A DNA stretch of 51,418 nt from an uncultured Candidatus Saccharibacteria bacterium (lineage in GTDB: Bacteria > Patescibacteriota > Saccharimonadia > Saccharimonadales > Saccharimonadaceae), in the NCBI GenBank assembly GCA_938046735.1, contig CALIXF010000002.1, positions 1 through 51,418 of the forward strand. Reading direction: 5' to 3'. The position numbers and the translations under genes are program-made. This document shows, piece by piece, positions 1 through 8,612 of the stretch (its first letter is position 1; the number at the start of each line of letters is the position of its first letter). Below the pieces are notes generated by a model that worked only from the letters and a program-made list of their open reading frames with translations, was not told the origin of the DNA and ran no database searches.

Positions 1-2
1 AG

Positions 3-920
3 CATCAAGACCGTAATCTTCCAGATGGATGTTTTGTCCCTATTTGGTGGACTGGCGGTTATAAGAATTATGGACATGTTGCTGTTGCTAAGCGTACTGG
101 CAATCGCATCCAGATTTGGACTTCTCCATATACACATAAGCCTTATTTCGATTATTTTGAAGGAGAATTAAACACTACTATCGATACCGTCTCTCGCATT
201 TACGGTGTTGCCTATGCGGGTTGGACTGAAACCATGAATACTACCCGTGTAGTTGAGTGGGTCAACCCACCACAGCTAACATCTAACGAAGAAATCGCAG
301 CCGAAGTCTGGCAGAATAAATGGGGTAATGGACAAGAACGTATTAACCGTTTAACTAGTGCAGGTTATGATTGGCGCGCTATTCAATCTCTCGTAGATAA
401 AGGAGTTGGTAAACCTGTCGAAAAACCTGCTGAGACACCGCAAGAGCCACCAAAGCAATCAGAACAACCAGTTGAGCCACCTAAGCCCGAACCAGTGCCA
501 GAAACGCCTAAGGAAAATACGCAAGAAAAGGAGAAGCAAATGGAAGAAAATAAAACGGAAAATATTAATAAAGACGAGCAGAAAGTTGAAGAAAAGGATA
601 CGAAACCTATGAAACCTACACTCACTGACGAGCAAATTAATAAAATTAACGAGGAATATATGAGACTAGCTAACGCTTCAACAGAAGCTATTACTGAAGC
701 TGGATCAGGCTTTGAGTTCAGCAATAAAACTAAGATTATTGCTTACTTAGTTGGAGATTTCTTGCTTTTAGGCTCTGCTATCACGCCACAAGTTGTTCTT
801 GCAGTTATGAGCCTTAATGATAAGAATATGACCGCATTTGGAACTGCTCTTGCAAGTATCTTGGCGACTTTGGGTTCACAGATTTTATTAATTTTTAAGC
901 TTTTGAAGAAAAAGAAATAA
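3..920 (+). CDS. Phage endolysin with Cpl-7 repeat fused to holin-like C-terminus (5' partial)
   Basis: The frame is open to the left edge, so the true start lies outside; 305 residues are visible. The first 85 or so residues (DGCFVPIWW, NYGHVAVAKR, YGVAYAGW) look like the end of a CHAP/Amidase_5-type peptidoglycan hydrolase. Residues about 95-140 (KWGNGQERINRLTSAGYDW) match the Cpl-7 (CW_7) wall-binding repeat. A Pro/Glu-rich linker follows, then two hydrophobic segments with a KKKK tail, as in small phage holins. A lysin joined to its own holin is unusual. It is the only lysis gene visible and converges on the tail operon. The ATG at 234 is in frame but would delete the catalytic domain, so it is unlikely to be the start. 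The hydrolase family assignment is less certain than the Cpl-7 repeat. Confidence 0.8.
   Translation, partial: HQDRNLPDGCFVPIWWTGGYKNYGHVAVAKRTGNRIQIWTSPYTHKPYFDYFEGELNTTIDTVSRIYGVAYAGWTETMNTTRVVEWVNPPQLTSNEEIAAEVWQNKWGNGQERINRLTSAGYDWRAIQSLVDKGVGKPVEKPAETPQEPPKQSEQPVEPPKPEPVPETPKENTQEKEKQMEENKTENINKDEQKVEEKDTKPMKPTLTDEQINKINEEYMRLANASTEAITEAGSGFEFSNKTKIIAYLVGDFLLLGSAITPQVVLAVMSLNDKNMTAFGTALASILATLGSQILLIFKLLKKKK
540..920 (+). CDS. Possible nested holin translated from an internal start
   Basis: Inside the lysin frame an ATG at 540 is preceded by AAGGAG (528-533) with 6 nt spacing, a near-ideal ribosome binding site. It would give a 126-residue protein starting MEENKTEN, with an acidic N-terminal helix, two membrane segments and a Lys-rich tail, which is holin size and layout. 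This suggests that free holin is made alongside the fused lysin-holin. The site and spacing are seen; expression is inferred. Confidence 0.5.
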   Translation: MEENKTENINKDEQKVEEKDTKPMKPTLTDEQINKINEEYMRLANASTEAITEAGSGFEFSNKTKIIAYLVGDFLLLGSAITPQVVLAVMSLNDKNMTAFGTALASILATLGSQILLIFKLLKKKK

Positions 921-944
921 AAATCATAATTTACCTCAAAAAAA

Positions 945-980
945 CTACCCCTCTATCATAGACGATAAAGGGGTTATTTT
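945..980. terminator. Bidirectional terminator between lysin and tail operon
   Basis: CCCCTCTATC (948-957) pairs with GATAAAGGGG (964-973) with one mismatch. An A run lies on the left and TTATTTT on the right. It sits between convergent transcription units. Confidence 0.75.
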
Positions 981-1039
981 AGTTTAGATGATAGTTTTAT
1001 CATCTAATAAGAAAAACTCCTCAAAATGACTCAGAATGG

Positions 1040-1435
1040 CTAAAACGGCGATATGGATAAATTAAGCCATGCTTGTATGTTGATATTGGGGATTTGTGCA
1101 TACGGATTTGAGTTTTCTGGTGTCATAAGTCTTTGAAACACTGCAAAAAGTCTGTAATGATTGACATCTAGCCTATGAACGCTTACAAAAATCTCTGCTT
1201 CATGATTTGGTAAAATTATTGTGTAGTTAGATGACAAATAGTTTGCTTCTAAACTTGTTTTTAAAGTTACATTTTCAAAAAATACACCGCTTGGAGAATC
1301 TTTAACCGTCTGCCACGAATCGCCGGTCTTATAGCTTCCTGCTGGAATATTTAAATCAAAAAATATTTTATTCTTCTGCTTTTGAGCCATAAAATCACTA
1401 TTCTGTAGAAAATTTGATATTCTTGATACTGTCAT
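1040..1435 (-). CDS. Phage tail-tip protein, distal, unknown
   Basis: 131 residues with no recognised domain. It is the last gene of the leftward structural operon and overlaps the upstream gene by ATGA (1432-1435), implying translational coupling. Position after the baseplate-hub gene suggests a tail-tip or receptor-contact role. The protein is beta-rich with many Asn and aromatic residues and no membrane segment. Function is inferred from position only. Confidence 0.6.
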   Translation of the reverse strand: MTVSRISNFLQNSDFMAQKQKNKIFFDLNIPAGSYKTGDSWQTVKDSPSGVFFENVTLKTSLEANYLSSNYTIILPNHEAEIFVSVHRLDVNHYRLFAVFQRLMTPENSNPYAQIPNINIQAWLNLSISPF

Positions 1436-2139
1436 ATTTCGTCTCCATATATATGGTAATAAAAAGTTCCTTGTGATGAACTATTTGATTTATTACATAT
1501 AATATACTGTTTATCGTTGACCAATGCTCCTAGATAACCGTCATTATTAGTAGATCTCGTAGTTGCCTGTGGCATAACACAGTCATGATAGCCTTGTGAG
1601 TAATTACCGACTTGACCGACCCTCCAGAGTCTAGCTTGAGGAATATATCCAAGATTATGGTTAATAATTGAATCGGTATTAGCTTCGACTGTTATTTTTC
1701 TCTGCTCTAAAATTTTGGGATAATTAAAATCAGAATTAAGCCTGAAGTTGGTGATGTCATCTACATTATCTATTTTGCCTTCATAATCTGGAGGAACGAA
1801 GCCAGTTAATCTGAAATAAAAAACAGTCTCAAACGAATTATTATGTGAGCAATTTATATAGATATTATGATCATCTGCTCCAATATCAACGACAAAAGGC
1901 GGTTGGCTACTGCCATAAAAAATAGGGATTTGAGTCGACAAATCAAAAGCTGGATTAAAATTAGCATTAGTAGACCATTGACCAATAATGAGAGGAGTGA
2001 ATGGAAGATTGTGTGGTACTATTTTTTTATTCTCATTCCAATACTGACCAACTGGCACATTTACACTAGTAGATAATTTGAGAGCAAGTATCGGTATAGG
2101 ATAATCGCTACTCATTATAAAATTTCTAGGTTGAGTCAT
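1432..2139 (-). CDS. Phage tail-tip/receptor-binding candidate
   Basis: 235 residues, rich in Asn, Pro, Tyr and Ser, typical of extracellular beta-structured phage appendage proteins. A late segment (NHNLGYIPQARLW) resembles a pattern common in phage minor tail proteins. The start codon overlaps the preceding stop (TAATG), so it is translated with its neighbours. The exact role is unknown. Confidence 0.6.
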   Translation of the reverse strand: MTQPRNFIMSSDYPIPILALKLSTSVNVPVGQYWNENKKIVPHNLPFTPLIIGQWSTNANFNPAFDLSTQIPIFYGSSQPPFVVDIGADDHNIYINCSHNNSFETVFYFRLTGFVPPDYEGKIDNVDDITNFRLNSDFNYPKILEQRKITVEANTDSIINHNLGYIPQARLWRVGQVGNYSQGYHDCVMPQATTRSTNNDGYLGALVNDKQYIICNKSNSSSQGTFYYHIYGDEI

Positions 2140-2351
2140 TATTGATTAAGCTCCGTAATCACATCAATGTTTGGACTTGATATATATTGACCGAATCCAG
2201 TTGGTGATTTTTCAGAACCGAGATAATAACGCCTAACGTTATTGCCATCCCTCACAATAATTTCCCCTGCTGTCTGATCTATGATCATTTTGCCATCATT
2301 AGATGACGTAACTACGTTGCCTGAATATTTTACTGTTTTTTCAATTGTCAT
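2139..2351 (-). CDS. Small tail-associated protein
   Basis: 70 residues with no recognised family. GGGAGAG precedes the ATG at 2351 and the stop overlaps the next start. It lies between the hub protein and the tip proteins, so a tail-tip accessory or chaperone role is likely. It contains short beta-type motifs (MIIDQTAGEIIVRDG). Confidence 0.55.
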   Translation of the reverse strand: MTIEKTVKYSGNVVTSSNDGKMIIDQTAGEIIVRDGNNVRRYYLGSEKSPTGFGQYISSPNIDVITELNQ

Positions 2352-2363
2352 ATTCTCTCCCTT

Positions 2364-3956
2364 CTACCCCAATACATCAGTACTATCTAATGCTGATTGA
2401 TCCAAGATGAATGGCGAAACAACTGTGGTTTTCTTGAGTGTTAGAGTAGTTTTTAGTTGCGAATCACCAAGCGACATTTCAATGCCTATAATTTGGTAGT
2501 CCCCAACAAATTCTTTAAAATCTACCGACACAATATCCTGAAGTTGAAGTGCTGGATTACCTTTAACCTCAAGCTTTAAAATCGGCGAATAATTAGCATA
2601 TTTTTTAAGAATGTCTGTGGCGTAGCTGTCAATATTCTTGTAATTGCCAAAGCAATCATTATCATTAATCTCCAGCGCCTGAACGCCATATTTCTCGACA
2701 GACTCGCTATCGTGGGCTTCATATTCTATTGGACTCCCTGAGACCTGCTTAGCTGGTTCACCAAAAATTTGTAAGAAATTCACAGAAACTGGAAAACTAT
2801 TTGTATTAGTAAATGTAAGCTTCATTGAATCAGCGAATAATATACCAGTAGCCGAGACTTTCTCGGACACTGATTTACCAGATAAATCTACAGCTGTAAA
2901 ATTTGAGTTATCGGAACTGCCTTTTAGAGCTGGATTAGTTGAACATTGCCAGATTGGATCATCAAATGAAATCCATACGTCTTTGGTGCTGTTGGCTGGT
3001 AATCGGTAGGCATCTTCTTTAGATTCATCAGAATATCCGTTGGAATTGTCCATTGTGAAAATAGACTGAAATGCCTGAACGGCGCGGATTTCACTTTTGA
3101 CTTTAACAGTATTTACAATACTGTCGGTGCGACTTGGCGTGGCTTTAATAATTGTTGTAGCATTAAATGCCATTACTGGTTGTTTACCGATAATCGAAGT
3201 TCGTGGCTGAAAACGGATAATACCTTGTTCATCAAGCCACATCGCACCGTTTTCAGCTTGAACTAATTCTTTTAAGGCATTGCCGGCGTTTTTACCAGAA
3301 GCAAAATAAACAAATGGAATAACGTTGAGACCTGCTGATAATTTATACATTGCGGGATCAAGCCCGAACTGGTTTAAGATAGTAGCGATAACTTGATCGG
3401 TGCGGATATTTCGCATCATCACCATATTCTTGAGACTCATCTCGCCAATTTCGCTCAGGAAATCCATAGCAGTAAAATTTACAACTTCGTCTAGATTTCC
3501 GTCATAAGTTGGTAAACCTTGAGTAAGTCCAACAAAAACTGGTGCTAAGCCACCGCCCTTAAAACCCATATAGAGCCGGCATGGTCGTTTTGGCAAGATA
3601 TATTTCCCAATTGGTGAGGCGCTTCCATCTTCACTGAAGCTGAAGTGTTTATCGTAATTATTCAACTCAAAATCAGCAATACAACTCTGAATATTGTACG
3701 GAAACTCCACAGAACGTGAGAAATTCATGGAAATGAGACATTCTTTTAAAAATATATAGTCATACGCATCCCATAACTGAATTGGGTTTTGCTCACTCGA
3801 TCCAAGAAGGTCAGCGCCATCTAATGTTGATTGATCAAGTGTGAACCATTTAATTCCAGAATTTCTCTTCTTAGTGAATGAAATTGCCACATCCCAATCT
3901 AGTGGTCTAACTGAAGCTGCTGCTAGTTGATGAAATTTATCTGAGACAGTAATCAT
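2364..3956 (-). CDS. Siphophage baseplate hub / tail-associated structural protein
   Basis: 530 residues from ATG 3956, chosen because it overlaps the upstream stop as ATGA; a longer frame to 4007 lacks a good site. Size, position after the tape measure and small distal tail genes, and beta-rich segments (PCRLYMGFKGG, VVNFTAMDFL, GNPALQLQDIV) fit gp27-like hub or tail-associated proteins of siphophages. The DQSTLDGADLLG segment near residue 40 is echoed at the C-terminus (DQSALDSTDVLG). No hydrolase motif was seen. Confidence 0.65.
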   Translation of the reverse strand: MITVSDKFHQLAAASVRPLDWDVAISFTKKRNSGIKWFTLDQSTLDGADLLGSSEQNPIQLWDAYDYIFLKECLISMNFSRSVEFPYNIQSCIADFELNNYDKHFSFSEDGSASPIGKYILPKRPCRLYMGFKGGGLAPVFVGLTQGLPTYDGNLDEVVNFTAMDFLSEIGEMSLKNMVMMRNIRTDQVIATILNQFGLDPAMYKLSAGLNVIPFVYFASGKNAGNALKELVQAENGAMWLDEQGIIRFQPRTSIIGKQPVMAFNATTIIKATPSRTDSIVNTVKVKSEIRAVQAFQSIFTMDNSNGYSDESKEDAYRLPANSTKDVWISFDDPIWQCSTNPALKGSSDNSNFTAVDLSGKSVSEKVSATGILFADSMKLTFTNTNSFPVSVNFLQIFGEPAKQVSGSPIEYEAHDSESVEKYGVQALEINDNDCFGNYKNIDSYATDILKKYANYSPILKLEVKGNPALQLQDIVSVDFKEFVGDYQIIGIEMSLGDSQLKTTLTLKKTTVVSPFILDQSALDSTDVLG

Positions 3957-4327
3957 AGTTGAGTAGATTCCCTGAATGATACTTTTACATTTTCCACCAT
4001 TCCACAATTATTGACGATTGATTGATCGCTTAGCTCCATTCTTGCAACCATATTATCAACACCGAGTTCGGGAATAGAAATGCGAGGATATTTATGTAGT
4101 TCGTATTGACGATTGAAGAAGCCCTCTAGAACAGCATACTCTTCAGCTGATAAGAAATTCCATTCGTATTCAAATGTAAATTTCTTATAGACATAATCAG
4201 TGTAAATATCACCACTTGCAACTAAAACTTCGCTTTTACCGATTTCTCGATTCTTATTAAATGGAGACGGTAAGAGTGTATAAGTAATACTCGTATTATC
4301 ATCTGTGATTGTAAGAGCTAAACTCAT
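3953..4327 (-). CDS. Distal-tail-like small protein
   Basis: 124 residues, coupled on both sides by ATGA overlaps. It lies directly downstream of the tape measure gene, where siphophages usually encode a distal tail protein. The N-terminal half is beta-rich (YKKFTFEYEWNFLSAEEY). The name rests on gene order; the sequence is not decisive. Confidence 0.55.
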   Translation of the reverse strand: MSLALTITDDNTSITYTLLPSPFNKNREIGKSEVLVASGDIYTDYVYKKFTFEYEWNFLSAEEYAVLEGFFNRQYELHKYPRISIPELGVDNMVARMELSDQSIVNNCGMVENVKVSFRESTQL

Positions 4328-6291
4328 GCCGCCATCCTCGCTTTCTTTACTTCTTCATAAGCATCATGAAAAGTAATGGCGCATTGCCTCAACTCGCTCT
4401 TGGTGCCGACAACGCCATTAAATGTGAAGTTGAATGTTTCGCCACCGCCATTTCCATTACCGGCACCTAACTTTTCTATCAAATTCGCCATCTTGGATTC
4501 AGGCACTACCCATTCATCTTCACCAGCTTCGCCTGCCATAATGATTTTACCGCCAGCCGTTGCTGGCACGATCCCACCAGATGCTAAGCGTGGAATTTTA
4601 AGTCTGTCTAATTTGCCAAGATTAACGCCTGGGATAGCATTGATAATTCCAATAACGCCATTGATCATATCAACAAAGAAATTAACTGTGTTTTCTACTA
4701 CTCCAAGTATGTTATTGATTGCGGTCTTAAATGCATTAGAAAACGCTTGTCCAATTTTTTCACCACCTTGGCTAAACATTTCGCTCACTCGTTTCCAAAC
4801 CTCTGCAAATAAGCCGCCCAAAGTAGCAATCAATGCACCAAAAATCATAGGCACTGCACGCACAAGTGCCATAAATAAGATTATCGCTGCTGATAATAAT
4901 TGCGCAATTGTATTTGGATCAATTAAGAATGCAATTATATTTGTAATTATCTGTGGCAACGCATTAGTTAAAGCAGTAAGGATTTGTGGTAATGCTTCAA
5001 TAATTGCCATAAATAGTTTTACCGCTCCATTGAGTAGCATAGTAAGCGTTGCTGGTTCCGTAAGTTTCGTAGCAATAGTAATAACCAAATTAGTAATAGC
5101 ATCTATTAAGCTAGGTAAAATAGTAACTATTGCATCTATTAGCTTAGGCAAAACCTCTACTAAAGCATTAAATAATTGTTCAATAAGTCCTGGCAATATC
5201 TCCACGATCGACATCACGATACTGATTATTGCCTCAAGTACTGGTGGTAATAGCTGGTTAGCTAGTTTCGGAATCTCTGCAATGATAAGCGGTGCAACAT
5301 TCTGAATAAGTTGAACCATACCACCCAAAGCAACTTCAATTGTTGGCAGTAAGTTTTTACCTACTGTCTCAACTGAATCAATAACGTTGTTTAGTAATTT
5401 ACCAAAATCTTGAGTATCATCAGCAAGTCCAACCACAAGATTGCTCCATGCGCCTTTAAGCATCCCTATACTTCCGCTGATAGTTTCGGCAGCTTCTTTT
5501 TGTGTTGTACCAGCAATCCCGACATTCTCTTGAACTAAATGAATCGCTTCAATGATATCTTGATAATTACTGATATTAAATTTCTTACCCATTGCCTGTG
5601 GTAGCTTTTCGGCATCTTTAAGCAGACGTTCCATCTCAGTTTTTGTGCCACCATAGCCAAGTTTAAGGTTATCAAGCATAGTGTAGTTTTGCTTGGCGAA
5701 ACCTTGATAGGCGGTCTGAATCAACCCCATATCGGTACCCATCTTATTGGCGTTATCGGACATATCTGTTACTGCCATGTCTGCATATCTAGCCGCTGCG
5801 GCAGTATCACCTTTTAAGCCTTGAAGTAGTGAAGCTGAGAAACCAGTTACGGTTTCCATGTATTGGTTAGCCGAAAGTCCAGCAGTTTTATAAGCATTGT
5901 CTGCATATTGGAATACTTGATTTTGAGAATCCTTAAATAAAGTTTCTACGCCGCCAGTAAGTTGTTCATAATCACTAAACGAAGAGATTGATGATTTAAA
6001 AATGTTCGTGAGACTAGAAAACGCTGACTGGAAACCGGACATGAGTTTTTGCCCCATAAATCCGCCCATGCCAGCCAAAAAGCCATTACCAATGTTTTTT
6101 AGACCATTTTTAAACTTCTCTCCAAAGCCATGACTAGCTTTTTCACCTGAATCTTTACCACTTTTATCACCAGCAGAACCCAGTTCAGTCTTCATCGTTT
6201 TTTCAACATGAGAAATCTCAGACTTAAAATCCTTAGTATCAATTTTGACTTTATATTCGATTTCACCAACTACGGTACTGCTGGTACTCAT
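4324..6291 (-). CDS. Tail tape measure protein
   Basis: 655 residues. An N-terminal coiled region is followed by the TMP-type core (FSDYEQLTGGVETLF, GLSANQYMETVTGFSASLLQ, NANKMGTDMGLIQTAYQGFA), long hydrophobic helices at about 310-480 with repeated LPxLI units, then a Gly-rich C-terminus. This sets tail length and enters the host membrane at injection in siphophages. The ATG overlaps the stop of the upstream chaperone gene (TAATG). It is short for the family, implying a short tail. Confidence 0.88.
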   Translation of the reverse strand: MSTSSTVVGEIEYKVKIDTKDFKSEISHVEKTMKTELGSAGDKSGKDSGEKASHGFGEKFKNGLKNIGNGFLAGMGGFMGQKLMSGFQSAFSSLTNIFKSSISSFSDYEQLTGGVETLFKDSQNQVFQYADNAYKTAGLSANQYMETVTGFSASLLQGLKGDTAAAARYADMAVTDMSDNANKMGTDMGLIQTAYQGFAKQNYTMLDNLKLGYGGTKTEMERLLKDAEKLPQAMGKKFNISNYQDIIEAIHLVQENVGIAGTTQKEAAETISGSIGMLKGAWSNLVVGLADDTQDFGKLLNNVIDSVETVGKNLLPTIEVALGGMVQLIQNVAPLIIAEIPKLANQLLPPVLEAIISIVMSIVEILPGLIEQLFNALVEVLPKLIDAIVTILPSLIDAITNLVITIATKLTEPATLTMLLNGAVKLFMAIIEALPQILTALTNALPQIITNIIAFLIDPNTIAQLLSAAIILFMALVRAVPMIFGALIATLGGLFAEVWKRVSEMFSQGGEKIGQAFSNAFKTAINNILGVVENTVNFFVDMINGVIGIINAIPGVNLGKLDRLKIPRLASGGIVPATAGGKIIMAGEAGEDEWVVPESKMANLIEKLGAGNGNGGGETFNFTFNGVVGTKSELRQCAITFHDAYEEVKKARMAA

Positions 6292-6692
6292 TATTTGTTT
6301 ACTCCATCAATAAATGGTTTCATTCCATCACGAAGTGTTTCGTTAGGGTTCTTACTAAAAGCACTGCCAGTACCAACACAAACGATTCTTGCATAGTTTA
6401 CATAATCACTATGTTTAACCTTTTGCCCAGCATCCACTAAGGCTGATAATTCTTCCATTGATAATGGCATTTTCTGTTTTTTGCCAGTATGCTCATCAAA
6501 AATTTCAATGTAGCCACGTTTTGCTGCAACGATCGCTTCCCAACCATAAAGCATGCCGAGTTCAGCAAGCAAATATGCTACTCTAGATACTTTACTCTTG
6601 CGGAATGTATTGTCTCCAGACATACGCTTCTTAAAGGCTACTTCCACCGCTTCACGGTCTTCTGGAGTCATTAAATCAAGCAGATTTGCCAT
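6291..6692 (-). CDS. Tail assembly chaperone, second protein
   Basis: 133 residues between the first chaperone gene and the tape measure, the usual place of the gpT-type partner. Soluble and helical (MTPEDREAVEVAFKKRM). It begins 2 nt after the upstream stop, with CAGGAG overlapping that stop. This suggests reinitiation rather than the programmed frameshift common in this gene pair. Confidence 0.6.
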   Translation of the reverse strand: MANLLDLMTPEDREAVEVAFKKRMSGDNTFRKSKVSRVAYLLAELGMLYGWEAIVAAKRGYIEIFDEHTGKKQKMPLSMEELSALVDAGQKVKHSDYVNYARIVCVGTGSAFSKNPNETLRDGMKPFIDGVNK

Positions 6693-6694
6693 AC

Positions 6695-7009
6695 CTACTC
6701 CTGATTATCAGGTTTTTCACCTACAATCTTTTGATAGATCTCAAGAACGCCTTCAATTGGCACTTTTGCCAACACTTTGCGAGCTTCATCCGGCTTATCA
6801 AACACGCTATAAAGAATATCGTTCAAGTTTCTAATAGCTTCTTTAACTCTCGTTGGATCATTAGCACTTTTTGCTTCTTTTAGTTCGTCGCATAGGTCGA
6901 CATAAGATAATGTTTGGGCTGAAGACATTGGTGTAACCTTGAATTCTACACCGTCAATCTCGGCAGTGATTTGTTTTGTATATACTGATGTTGAAATAGA
7001 TACTGACAT
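6695..7009 (-). CDS. Tail assembly chaperone, first protein
   Basis: 104 residues: a beta N-terminus (ITAEIDGVEFKVTPM) and a helical remainder, typical of small gpG-like tail chaperones encoded just before the tape measure. AAGGA lies upstream of ATG 7009. The gene is led by a copy of the conserved late promoter element (7038-7061). Confidence 0.65.
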   Translation of the reverse strand: MSVSISTSVYTKQITAEIDGVEFKVTPMSSAQTLSYVDLCDELKEAKSANDPTRVKEAIRNLNDILYSVFDKPDEARKVLAKVPIEGVLEIYQKIVGEKPDNQE

Positions 7010-7037
7010 TGTAATTAAAATCCTTTTTATGCTTAGT

Positions 7038-7061
7038 ATTATGGGTCCATACAGGGTGGCA
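7038..7061 (-). promoter_or_regulatory. Late promoter element, copy 1
   Basis: On the minus strand TGCCACCCTGTAT, then 5 nt, then CATAAT, about 28 nt before the chaperone start. The same layout recurs before the capsid and portal genes. CATAAT is a near-consensus -10. The upstream block does not look like a -35 box and may bind an activator. Confidence 0.7.
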
Positions 7062-7069
7062 ATAAAAAC

Positions 7070-7097
7070 TTGTGCTTTTCTGAAAATATGTTATAAT
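7070..7097 (+). promoter_or_regulatory. Promoter of small moron gene
   Basis: TTGTGC (7070-7075), 16 nt, TATAAT (7092-7097), with TG one base before the -10 (extended -10). The start codon is only 9 nt downstream of the -10, so the transcript would be nearly leaderless. Confidence 0.65.
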
Positions 7098-7106
7098 CGA
7101 GGTATT

Positions 7107-7292
7107 ATGGATATGGGTACATTCATTGGAGCATGGACTGTCATTCAAAACAACAAAAAAAAGAAGAATAATAATCTAAAAACTTATCCAATCGAGCATT
7201 CAATTATCTTGTGGCTTTTATTTGGCGGTATTTTTGCTTATGTACCTGTAATTTACTTTACTTTCTCAAAAAAACATAAATGGCATCTATAA
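7107..7292 (+). CDS. Small membrane protein, phage moron
   Basis: 61 residues from ATG 7107. A polar Lys/Asn-rich stretch (NNKKKKNNN) is followed by one strong membrane segment (IILWLLFGGIFAYVPVIYF) and a basic tail. It is antiparallel to all surrounding structural genes and has its own promoter and terminator, the classic moron arrangement. Such genes are often expressed from the prophage; superinfection exclusion is possible but only a guess. Longer in-frame starts upstream would cross the promoter. Confidence 0.65.
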   Translation: MDMGTFIGAWTVIQNNKKKKNNNLKTYPIEHSIILWLLFGGIFAYVPVIYFTFSKKHKWHL

Positions 7293-7293
7293 A

Positions 7294-7324
7294 AAATAAG
7301 CTCCTACTAAGAGCTTATTTTAGT
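7294..7324. terminator. Bidirectional terminator, moron / major tail protein
   Basis: AAATAAGCTC (7294-7303) pairs perfectly with GAGCTTATTT (7311-7320) around a 7-nt loop. A and T tracts lie on either side, serving both convergent genes. Confidence 0.85.
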
Positions 7325-7334
7325 TATTAAGACT

Positions 7335-7886
7335 TTATTGGTGTGCAGTAACTGGAATGGTCTTTTGTGCAGTTACATCCCATTTAGATGGCTTAGCTAA
7401 ATCACCGGTACCAACACAGAAGTAACCATTATCAGTTGGTTGCATTTGTAGAGTTGCCTCAATAGATACTGCGTCTGTCGTAGATAATGTTGGATTAAAT
7501 GACATATTTACGAGACCTGCAAAAATATGGATATCATTATCGTCAGTTTTTTCGCAAACTGGATGGATATTGACAGGCAATGCTTTACGCATACTACAGT
7601 TATTGCTACCAAATACAATTGCACCAGTTTTTTGAGCTTCAGCAGTAGGTTTTTGATATGCGTCTGCCCATAAGACTTTTAGGTAATCCAAGTTTGGCAG
7701 ATAAACGGTAAAGGTTAATTCTGCTGTTTCAGCTTTACTGGATGGTTGCTTACGGGTACCAGCCTGAGTTTTCGCTTCTACTGTACCTTCAGCGTAGTTT
7801 GGCGTGATATCGCCAAGACATTTTGCTGGAATAAGGGTATTTCCAATGCTCATTTCCCATTTACCAGCCATAAGTGTTTCGTCCAT
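7335..7886 (-). CDS. Major tail protein
   Basis: 183 residues from ATG 7886, chosen because AAGGAG lies 6 nt upstream; a frame to 7949 lacks a site. The fold signature fits siphophage major tail (tube) proteins: an early beta hairpin (AGKWEMSIGNTLIPAKC), a central PNLDYLKVL region and a late NPTLSTTDAVSIEATLQM strand. It follows the tail terminator gene and ends at a strong terminator, consistent with high expression. Confidence 0.75.
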   Translation of the reverse strand: MDETLMAGKWEMSIGNTLIPAKCLGDITPNYAEGTVEAKTQAGTRKQPSSKAETAELTFTVYLPNLDYLKVLWADAYQKPTAEAQKTGAIVFGSNNCSMRKALPVNIHPVCEKTDDNDIHIFAGLVNMSFNPTLSTTDAVSIEATLQMQPTDNGYFCVGTGDLAKPSKWDVTAQKTIPVTAHQ

Positions 7887-7905
7887 ATATTCTCCTTTAT
7901 GGTTA

Positions 7906-8292
7906 TTAGTAATAGATTGTGCCAGTAAACGACCAGACCATTCGTCCATTAGTATCTAATCCTACATTAGTAATGGATGATGGTGGCATAATAGTTACAT
8001 TATGATACTCCCGGCTAAACACTGGCGGTACAGATGGGAGTGTACAGATATCGTATGAGTTATTTAGGAACTTTCTTATTTTTTCGAGCTTCTGGTAGCT
8101 TTCGATGTCGGTTTTGCCTCTGGAGTAAACAATATAGTCTTGGCGGTTACGCATGCCCCTATCTTGAGAAGCTCCGACGCTGGCAATATAGATACCGTTT
8201 TTACCTAAGCCAATTTTCTCCCAGAATAAATCCTGATCAATTTTACCTAGATTATTATTTTCGAGGAATTTAAGTAATGACAATACAATCAT
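7906..8292 (-). CDS. Tail terminator / minor capsid protein
   Basis: 128 residues. The layout, with an N-terminal helix, a YIVYSRGK strand and a C-terminal strand (GRMVWSFTGTIYY), matches the small minor capsid/tail terminator proteins encoded before the major tail gene in siphophages. ATGA overlap with the upstream gene. Confidence 0.65.
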   Translation of the reverse strand: MIVLSLLKFLENNNLGKIDQDLFWEKIGLGKNGIYIASVGASQDRGMRNRQDYIVYSRGKTDIESYQKLEKIRKFLNNSYDICTLPSVPPVFSREYHNVTIMPPSSITNVGLDTNGRMVWSFTGTIYY

Positions 8293-8612
8293 TTCAGAAA
8301 CTCCTTGAAGCCAAGCTTAGCGACGACATTATCTCCAGCTTTCTTTAGATAATACTTGGTATGAGGATTTTTCTTATTCTCAAAGTGGCGACGTCTGGCA
8401 TATGGCACCCTAGCGTCTCCAAACTTAATATGCACTTCGGAATCAGATACAACTTCGACTCGTCCATCGCTTTTTAGTTCACCGGACAATTCTGGGGCTA
8501 ATGCAACAGCATCCATCAGGATTCTATCGCCCATAGCACGCAAACCATTTCTCCAGTTCTCTCGCTCGACTCGCTCGAAAAGCTTCGTGTTAGTTCTAAT
8601 TATCACCGACAT
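8289..8612 (-). CDS. HK97 gp10-like / minor capsid protein
   Basis: 107 residues from ATG 8612, with AAAGGG upstream; the longer frame begins at a weak TTG. The family signature is visible: AVALAPELSGELKSDGRVEV followed by IKFGDARVPYARRRHFEN. These proteins join head and tail. The gene overlaps both neighbours. Confidence 0.75.
   Translation of the reverse strand: MSVIIRTNTKLFERVERENWRNGLRAMGDRILMDAVALAPELSGELKSDGRVEVVSDSEVHIKFGDARVPYARRRHFENKKNPHTKYYLKKAGDNVVAKLGFKEFLK

Noticed and set aside
4376..5305. Plus-strand open frame of 309 codons across the tape measure gene
   Set aside because: Antisense to a well-supported tape measure protein and of low complexity; shadow frame.
6690..6700. 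Programmed frameshift between the two tail chaperone genes
   Set aside because: No slippery heptamer seen at the junction. The second gene has its own ATG with CAGGAG overlapping the first stop.
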